Source of the DNA: Actinomycetes bacterium
GTDB lineage: Bacteria > Actinomycetota > Coriobacteriia > Coriobacteriales > JAEZZM01
Length of the DNA stretch: 35,204 bases
Assembly (NCBI GenBank): GCA_023418575.1
Contig: JAEZZM010000023.1
Coordinates: 1-35,204 of the forward strand
Direction: 5' to 3'
Shown: piece by piece, positions 30,315 to 35,204 of the stretch
How the letters are laid out: every line of letters starts with the position of its first letter
Position numbering within the stretch: the stretch's first letter is position 1
The notes under the pieces: model-generated
Database searches by the model: none
The model's input: only the letters and a program-made list of their open reading frames with translations
Told to the model about the DNA's origin: nothing
Position numbers and translations under genes: made by a program

Positions 30315-32561
30315 ATGTCCCCACAAAAACAAAGACAAACGCAGCATCTAAGGGGATCATCGCTCGCAACACTCATCTTTCTTATCGGCATAAGCATGCT
30401 TATCTGCATGTTTCTATCTATGCTTAAGCCCTCCTTTGATACAGAGTACCTAGCTTATGCAGAGCCTGCTTCAGACAGTGAATCTTCTGCTGCAGGAAAT
30501 CTCACACAAGAAGAGCTAGAAAATCCCAATACGCCCACGGTCAATCCTTTCTCAGAACACTTAAGTGATGAAGAGATAAGCGCTGACCTGCAAAAGGCTA
30601 GCAGAAGAAGCTATTTTACCTATCGCTATGAAGTAATTAGAGATGGTAAGGCTTATAAACTGGGCAGAAGCCCTGTTTTTATCTTTAAGCCCAATGATGA
30701 ACTGCGCTTTTATCTTGCCATTACCCCTGATGGACAATATAACAACATCAAATTTAACCTTGGTTTTGCCGGAGTTGCACATCATGAAAAGTTGGGGGCA
30801 GATGGTATATCCAGGCTTTCTAATCTTTTTTATTCAAGCAAAGAGCCTCTCTACCGTGTTCCCTTAGAGACCCAAGTCTACTTAAATGGCCAAGCCTGGG
30901 AACGCTACAACCATAATGGCATGTGGACAGATGAAAAAGAAGAAGGCGACCCCGCATTTGCGCTTAATCTTAAAAAAGATTTCCAGTGGCCAGGGCAAAT
31001 TAATAATCGTCAATATATTGAATATCGTGTCAAGATTCCCAATGGTATTGGCGCTGTTTCAAAAGATCTCTATATGTCTGCCAGCAGTGGCGGCTCACTT
31101 TCTGCAGGTGTTGCAACCTTTTTCTTTAATGGATACCGCCAAGCCTTTGCAGAATTTAATTATGTAGATGACCTTGCTTATCGTGAATTACAAGGTCTTA
31201 AACTTACAGCTGGTCCCACCACTCAAGAAGCGCTAGCCCTTCCTTCAAGAGCACAAGGAAAGCCTTCCTTTGACCCAAGCCCTTTCAAGCCCTTAGAGCT
31301 TGCAAAACTTACTAAAGCAGACGAAAGCAGTCCTAAAATTTCTGCTCCCTTTAGCCTTCTGGCAGCCGCTGGATATGAGTCGGTCTATCCACTCTTTAAT
31401 CAAAAAGACCGCAGCCAAGACTTTGCTTCTGACAACTTCTACAACTGGATGATGCCAGAAAGCCCCTACTACATACTTGATGAACAGCTGGCGCAAAAGC
31501 GCCCGAGTTTTGAGGATATTAAGAAAGAACTGCCAGGTTACGTCTATATCTCTCATGATATTGATCAGCCAGACCCTGCAACTCAATTCAAAAACTACTA
31601 TCCTGGCATGCCCAGTGAGTTTGATAACAGTCGCCTCAATATGGCTTTTGACCCAGATAAAGAAATCCCCAGCTATGAGCGACTGCCGCAGGACAGAGCT
31701 GCAACACCGGCAGAGCTTAAGGCTGATTTATTAGATACCAAATATTACTACCTTACCTATAGAGCCCTTCCCCAGCCTCTGCATATTAATAAGACTGACG
31801 ATAAGGGCGCCCCTCTTGCTAAGGCTAAGTTTGATTTATATGTAAAGCTTTCTGATAAAGAAGGTAAAGAACGTGAAGAGGGTACAGAAGGCGCAGATGC
31901 TAAAGACTCTGAGAAGCTCTTGCTCTCAGGGCTTGTATCTGATGAACAGGGATCTGTGGGAGCCCCCGGACAAACATATACGCAAGAAGAACTTGCTCAG
32001 TTTGTAAGCAGCAATAATCCTGCCGCTTATCATGGGTCTGCCGCAGTGTATCTAAAGACTCTTTCCAATAACAAGCAAGAAATTCTCTTGAGCCCTGGAA
32101 CTTACATTCTAAGAGAGAGTGAAGCTCCAGAAGGTTACAAGAAAGCTTCTGAGCAAATCATTGAAGTAAAACTGCAGGATAAAGAGCGTATTGAGCCACT
32201 TGAGATTACTATTATTAATAATCCCGATAAAACACCGCCCACTCCTCCAGATCCATTTGAGCCTCCTAGCCCTGATAAGCCTGACCCTGATAAACCTGAA
32301 GTTCCGCAGCCTCCCTCACCTGATGTTCCGGTCACACCAGGATTACCTGTGCTGCCTGAGAAGCCCGAGAGCCCAAGTCCGCAAAACCCAGCCATGCCCA
32401 ATCTGCCAGACCCAAACAGGCCAGATAGAGCAGTGAAGCTGCGTCTACCTAAAACCGGTGAGAGCAGTTTTGCGGCAAACACAGCTTCTTTGATTGGAGC
32501 AGCTTCCATTGTATTAATTGCTTCTGGAACTGTGTTGTATAGACGTAAGAGGCGTGGATAA
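30315..32561 (+). CDS. SpaA-type cell-wall-anchored surface protein (LPKTG)
   Basis: A 748-residue sortase substrate, perhaps a pilin or adhesin. An N-terminal signal peptide (hydrophobic from about 18 to 36, cleavage near AYA/EPAS) is followed by a large domain of about 440 residues that I do not recognise, rich in aromatic and charged residues. Residues about 490-630 are a SpaA/Cna-B-like module: INKTDDKGAPLAKAKFDLY at its start and the E-box-like ILRESEAPEGYK at its end, where a Lys and the Glu would support an internal isopeptide bond. A Pro/Asp-rich stalk follows, then LPKTG (711-715), a membrane helix and YRRKRRG. AAAGGAG precedes the ATG. A YPK-type pilin motif was not found and no sortase is nearby, so polymerisation is unproven. 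Confidence 0.9.
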   Translation: MSPQKQRQTQHLRGSSLATLIFLIGISMLICMFLSMLKPSFDTEYLAYAEPASDSESSAAGNLTQEELENPNTPTVNPFSEHLSDEEISADLQKASRRSYFTYRYEVIRDGKAYKLGRSPVFIFKPNDELRFYLAITPDGQYNNIKFNLGFAGVAHHEKLGADGISRLSNLFYSSKEPLYRVPLETQVYLNGQAWERYNHNGMWTDEKEEGDPAFALNLKKDFQWPGQINNRQYIEYRVKIPNGIGAVSKDLYMSASSGGSLSAGVATFFFNGYRQAFAEFNYVDDLAYRELQGLKLTAGPTTQEALALPSRAQGKPSFDPSPFKPLELAKLTKADESSPKISAPFSLLAAAGYESVYPLFNQKDRSQDFASDNFYNWMMPESPYYILDEQLAQKRPSFEDIKKELPGYVYISHDIDQPDPATQFKNYYPGMPSEFDNSRLNMAFDPDKEIPSYERLPQDRAATPAELKADLLDTKYYYLTYRALPQPLHINKTDDKGAPLAKAKFDLYVKLSDKEGKEREEGTEGADAKDSEKLLLSGLVSDEQGSVGAPGQTYTQEELAQFVSSNNPAAYHGSAAVYLKTLSNNKQEILLSPGTYILRESEAPEGYKKASEQIIEVKLQDKERIEPLEITIINNPDKTPPTPPDPFEPPSPDKPDPDKPEVPQPPSPDVPVTPGLPVLPEKPESPSPQNPAMPNLPDPNRPDRAVKLRLPKTGESSFAANTASLIGAASIVLIASGTVLYRRKRRG

Positions 32562-32690
32562 AAAAAGGGAGATTATAGCGCTTCGGAAGCCCTATCAGTC
32601 CCGGGACACCCATAGACTCCTACATAGGCTCCTGAGGTCTCTTAGCCTATAGATCTACAGAAGAAGCCCAAGCGGTATACCAAGCCTATA

Positions 32691-32726
32691 AAGCAAAAAA
32701 GTGGTCATTAGACTGCTTTTTTGCTT
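32691..32726. terminator. Bidirectional terminator shared by two convergent genes
   Basis: AAGCAAAAAAG (32691-32701) pairs with CTTTTTTGCTT (32716-32726), and the stem continues inward with G-U pairs to a loop at ATTA. Each strand ends its stem with T6. The loop region contains the stop codon of the leftward HsdM/HsdS-like gene. Confidence 0.7.
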
Positions 32727-34456
32727 TCCTCCCCTATGAATTGAGACTCCATCTTTAACAGCGCCTCATCCCAAGCTTTCTCAACTTTTGATAAAGCTTG
32801 ATGATAATCATGCAGCCCTTTTTCAAACTTGCTAACCAAAGCTTCTTGTTCTTCCAAAGGTGGAACTGGTAAATCAAGCTCCAGAAGAGCAATTCTGCTC
32901 TCTTGCAGCTCATGTCCATTTATTAAAGCTTTTAACATCTTTTGACCTAAAGAAGATTCAAGGAAGAACTTAAGATATGCGCTTCTTATTTTTTCACCTG
33001 GTTTAATTGCAATCATCCTGTGAGAAGGCAAGCAAGGCAATGGTTCAGACTTGAACACTGCTGTCTTTATTTTTCCTTCATATGCAACGAGTATCAAATC
33101 GCCCTCGTTCAAGATATAAGGTATATATTTTTCTGCATCTGCTTTAACCTTAGGTAGTCTTATATTATTAACACCAAGCCTATTGAGATTAAAGCTATCT
33201 ATGATAGCAATTTCTCCACTTGCTGCATGACGCCTTGGGATAAACCCTCTGTATACACGAGCTACATCTTGTAGGCGCATTATTGGAATTGAAGACTCTA
33301 TGAGCTGTCGCACTTCTTTCTCTTGACTAAGAAGTAATTTCTCCATCCTCCAACTATCACAATTTTTATATTCCTTATATGGGATAGTAATTTCTTCTAC
33401 AATATGCGGATAATAAAAGTACTTTTCCACATGCTCAAACTTAATTTCACCTTCAAAATTTGATCTAAGTACCACACTCATCTGCTTAAGAGAGATATGG
33501 TCTGTTTTACCAGGATTTAACATGAGCAGATATAAATCCTCTTTACCTTTTGCAATAAGAGCCTGAAATTTAATCGGACTATAATTGCGCTCAATTTGCT
33601 TCCTAAACTGAGAGGTCTTTTTATATCTCCTGATGCTGCGAGCAGAAAAGACACTTACTAAAGTTCCTTTCTTGCTTAGGCACTCCAGCAATCTCATAAT
33701 CTCAATATATGAAGGCTCATATTTTTTATGAGTTTTTCGACCTCCTCGCTTCTTTTTATAATCAGTAATATTGAGAATAAGCTCATATTTTTCATCAGTA
33801 ATTCCTGATTTATAAATATTAGCTTCTAAAAAGCGGACATTCTTAAACTCACTAAACACATAACTTAGAATATCTATATGCATTCTTTCAGAACTATGCA
33901 AGGTGAAAATCTTATCGCAAAGCATATTAATATTCCTGTATAACACCTCACCATAATACTCTGCTCTAGTTACTAAAATGGTATTTGCAGGGATATGAAC
34001 GGCGCTACAAACATACTGATGTATAAAACTTGAATATTTATCCCCGCGTGTTAGAGCTATTTTAAGAACCTCTAAAATATCAATCTTTTGTAAGCGATTA
34101 AAAGTCTTATAAATCTCAAAAAACTCCTTTTTATCACTATAAAAGAAGGATTTTTCTTCATTTAACTCTTCCACTAAGGTATATAATTCATGCTTGTATA
34201 ATTCAAATAATTCTTCTGACAAAGCCGTAGCATCTAATCTCCTTAAACCTTGGTATCTAGTTTGCATTTCCTTTTTTGCTAAAACAAGAATATGTAGGAA
34301 CTTTATTAACATCTCATTCTTAAAGCCATCATTAGAATATTCAAAATGACTCGCGTGAGACTGGTTAAAAAGATCAACAAAACAATTGATTTTTTCATAC
34401 ATTAAGAAATCGGATAGATTCTTCATTTTTGTAAATTTTTCCTTGTTCATGTCCAT
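32708..34456 (-). CDS. Degenerate N6-methylase (HsdM-like) fused to a type I specificity (HsdS-like) domain
   Basis: A 582-residue two-part protein. Residues 393-545 resemble one target-recognition domain of a type I restriction S subunit: LQDVARVYRGFIPRRH, ILNEGDLILVAYEGKIKTA, and the ending LDLPVPPLEEQ with a long helix after it (538-570). Residues about 120-340 look like a methyltransferase fold in which the catalytic N-P-P-Y is replaced: YELILNITDY (224-233) lies where family members have YDLILsNPPY, and no D-x-F-x-G-x-G SAM loop is visible. GTLVSVF (264-270) matches the following strand. So it could recognise DNA but is unlikely to methylate it. GGGAG lies 6 bases before the ATG at 34456. 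No HsdR or intact HsdM is in the window. Assignment of the N-terminal part is inference from motif order. Confidence 0.65.
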   Translation of the reverse strand: MDMNKEKFTKMKNLSDFLMYEKINCFVDLFNQSHASHFEYSNDGFKNEMLIKFLHILVLAKKEMQTRYQGLRRLDATALSEELFELYKHELYTLVEELNEEKSFFYSDKKEFFEIYKTFNRLQKIDILEVLKIALTRGDKYSSFIHQYVCSAVHIPANTILVTRAEYYGEVLYRNINMLCDKIFTLHSSERMHIDILSYVFSEFKNVRFLEANIYKSGITDEKYELILNITDYKKKRGGRKTHKKYEPSYIEIMRLLECLSKKGTLVSVFSARSIRRYKKTSQFRKQIERNYSPIKFQALIAKGKEDLYLLMLNPGKTDHISLKQMSVVLRSNFEGEIKFEHVEKYFYYPHIVEEITIPYKEYKNCDSWRMEKLLLSQEKEVRQLIESSIPIMRLQDVARVYRGFIPRRHAASGEIAIIDSFNLNRLGVNNIRLPKVKADAEKYIPYILNEGDLILVAYEGKIKTAVFKSEPLPCLPSHRMIAIKPGEKIRSAYLKFFLESSLGQKMLKALINGHELQESRIALLELDLPVPPLEEQEALVSKFEKGLHDYHQALSKVEKAWDEALLKMESQFIGEESKKAV

Positions 34457-34967
34457 ATGTATCTCCCTAAATATGTGTCTTTCATAAGGTAGCAGTAGCT
34501 AAAATCATCAATTCTCAAATTGGTTTTGCTCAATAAATCAGGCATACTAGCATGCTAGACCCAAACTAAAGAAATAAATAATACTTTTGGTCAATCCTCA
34601 AACTTATATTTGAATAGTTTTAAACAGGTATAAAGACAGTCTTAGTCTAAATACTCAATAAATAAGGCCTACAATTAAGAATTACAGTCAATCAAGGTTG
34701 AACGTCTACAAATAGAGGGCTTGTCATAAAATCTTTTATTAAATTAGTAATAATTGAACCTTCTCTAAAGTTATAATACTACAACGAAACTAAAAATCTA
34801 GTAGTTTTTACTTTCTTTTTTGTTATTTTTTAATCCCTTTTTCACTTTTCTGTTTTAAGCATATCAAGGCAGACTCATATACTCCAGCACCTTAAAGCCT
34901 CTATTTCTCCTCAAGCCAGTGCGTAAAGCTATTAAACTCATCTCTTCTTGATTCCTAATACACGCAA
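34457..34967. other. AT-rich gap between the HsdM/HsdS-like gene and the tracrRNA-like gene
   Basis: No coding frame is supported. The stretch is visibly more AT-rich than the rest of the window, has long T-runs around 34805-34850, and contains the perfect 12-bp palindrome CTAGCATGCTAG (34547-34558) about 90 bases ahead of the leftward gene start. No clear promoter was found for that gene. Confidence 0.5.
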
Positions 34968-35126
34968 CAAAAACGAGGTAAGCCAAAAAAGGCTACCTCG
35001 TTTTTCTTGATCAATTAAGTGCCCACCGGGCGACAGCAAAGCTGTGGTTACGAAAGTTCTTATTTGAACTCGTAGTGTAATTTTGTAGAGTAGTCAAACG
35101 AAATAGAAATGATCAGTTTCTATTTC
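34968..35126 (-). ncRNA. tracrRNA-like RNA of a type II CRISPR-Cas system
   Basis: Read leftward, a promoter (35133-35161) is followed by a 5' hairpin (GAAATAGAAA/TTTCTATTTC, 35099-35126), then a 36-37 nt anti-repeat (35063-35099) whose complement starts TTTGAACTCGTAG and ends GTAGTCAAAC, the size and ends of type II repeats. Next comes AAATAAGAACTTTCGTAACC, which aligns with the AAATAAGGCTAGTCCGTTATC core (nexus) of the S. pyogenes tracrRNA, then hairpins ACAGC/GCTGT (35033-35045) and GCCC/GGGC (35021-35031), and a final terminator (34969-35003). Length is about 155-160 nt. In the S. pyogenes layout the tracrRNA is divergent from cas9, so cas9 may begin just right of the window. No repeat array or cas gene is visible here. 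Confidence 0.8.
34969..35005. terminator. Terminator of the tracrRNA-like gene (T-runs on both sides)
   Basis: AAACGAGGTAAGCC (34971-34984) pairs with GGCTACCTCGTTT (34991-35003) with one bulged base around an A6/T6 loop. The leftward strand continues TTTTTGTTG and the rightward strand TTTTTCTT. Confidence 0.88.
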
Positions 35127-35132
35127 TCCTCC

Positions 35133-35161
35133 AGTCTACTAAAAGAATTATTGTCTGTCAA
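35133..35161 (-). promoter_or_regulatory. Sigma-A promoter of the tracrRNA-like gene
   Basis: Read leftward, a perfect TTGACA (35156-35161) and TAGACT (35133-35138) are spaced by 17 bases. Initiation would fall near 35126, just before the 5' hairpin. Confidence 0.8.
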
Positions 35162-35204
35162 AACTTTAATATCCGTTAATGTCACAGCTTTCATATATCA
35201 TATA

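Noticed and set aside
30194..30427. Rightward 77-codon frame upstream of the LPKTG gene
   Set aside because: It overlaps the signal peptide of the surface protein in another frame and lacks a ribosome binding site; the region is leader DNA with direct repeats.
34780..34850. T-rich stretch with a small AT-only hairpin as a terminator
   Set aside because: The stem is all A-T and no gene on either strand ends there.
35063..35099. The 36-37 nt element as a lone CRISPR repeat on the + strand
   Set aside because: A single copy with a leftward promoter, nexus-like core and terminator fits an anti-repeat within a tracrRNA better than a stray repeat.

Overview
The window looks like chromosome from a low-GC (about 40% by eye, not counted) Gram-positive anaerobe. 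It encodes two cell-wall-anchored proteins with LPxTG-type sorting signals, three lipoproteins with clean lipoboxes, a SpaA/Cna-B type surface protein, and amino-acid-oriented metabolism (glutamate dehydrogenase, M29 aminopeptidase, C-S lyase, 2-hydroxyacid dehydrogenase, fumarate-reductase-like flavoprotein, Nfn/GltA-type fusion). This best fits a coriobacterium of the Atopobium/Fannyhessea type, but that placement is inference from gene content only.

Layout. 1-2 kb: a leftward pair, a YwaF-like membrane protein then purB (cut by the left edge). 2.1-5.6 kb: rightward gdhA with a strong terminator, then a leftward CPA2 antiporter with an unusual charged tail. 5.9-12.9 kb: rightward lipoprotein, a very large IPKTG surface protein, a lactate/2-hydroxyacid dehydrogenase and a membrane-anchored alpha/beta hydrolase. 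13-22.5 kb: mostly leftward genes: CPBP protease, two tRNA-Glu genes, a fumarate-reductase-like lipoprotein, CorA, an NDH-2-like dehydrogenase, M29 aminopeptidase, an FMN-binding lipoprotein and a diverged PurN-like protein; tRNA-Lys is rightward at 19.06 kb. 22.8-26.1 kb: rightward NfnAB/GltA fusion and sodA. 26.5-29.8 kb: leftward marR - dcuC-like - malY-like cluster. 30.3-32.6 kb: rightward LPKTG SpaA-type protein. 32.7-34.5 kb: leftward HsdM-like/HsdS-like fusion. 34.97-35.16 kb: leftward RNA gene with a near-ideal promoter, a tracrRNA-like core and a terminator.

How the parts fit. Redox and amino-acid fermentation dominate: Gdh, M29 peptidase and MalY feed amino-acid carbon and sulfur; the 2-hydroxyacid dehydrogenase, NDH-2-like enzyme, Nfn-like fusion and the lipoprotein flavoprotein/FMN-binding pair would handle reducing equivalents, the last two outside the membrane. 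SodA protects against oxygen. The surface proteins need a sortase that is not encoded here.

The most notable element is the leftward RNA at the right edge, which has the architecture of a type II CRISPR tracrRNA (36-37 nt anti-repeat, nexus-like core, tail hairpins, terminator, TTGACA/17/TAGACT promoter). It implies a cas9 locus just beyond the window. Also worth attention are a pseudo-methylase fused to a specificity domain beside it, tandem short-repeat arrays and a CRP/FNR-type palindrome in front of the Nfn-like gene, a PurN-like protein lacking catalytic residues, and a 17-bp inverted repeat lying over the -10 of the dcuC operon. Starts were moved from the longest reading frame to an ATG with a proper ribosome binding site wherever the sequence showed one.
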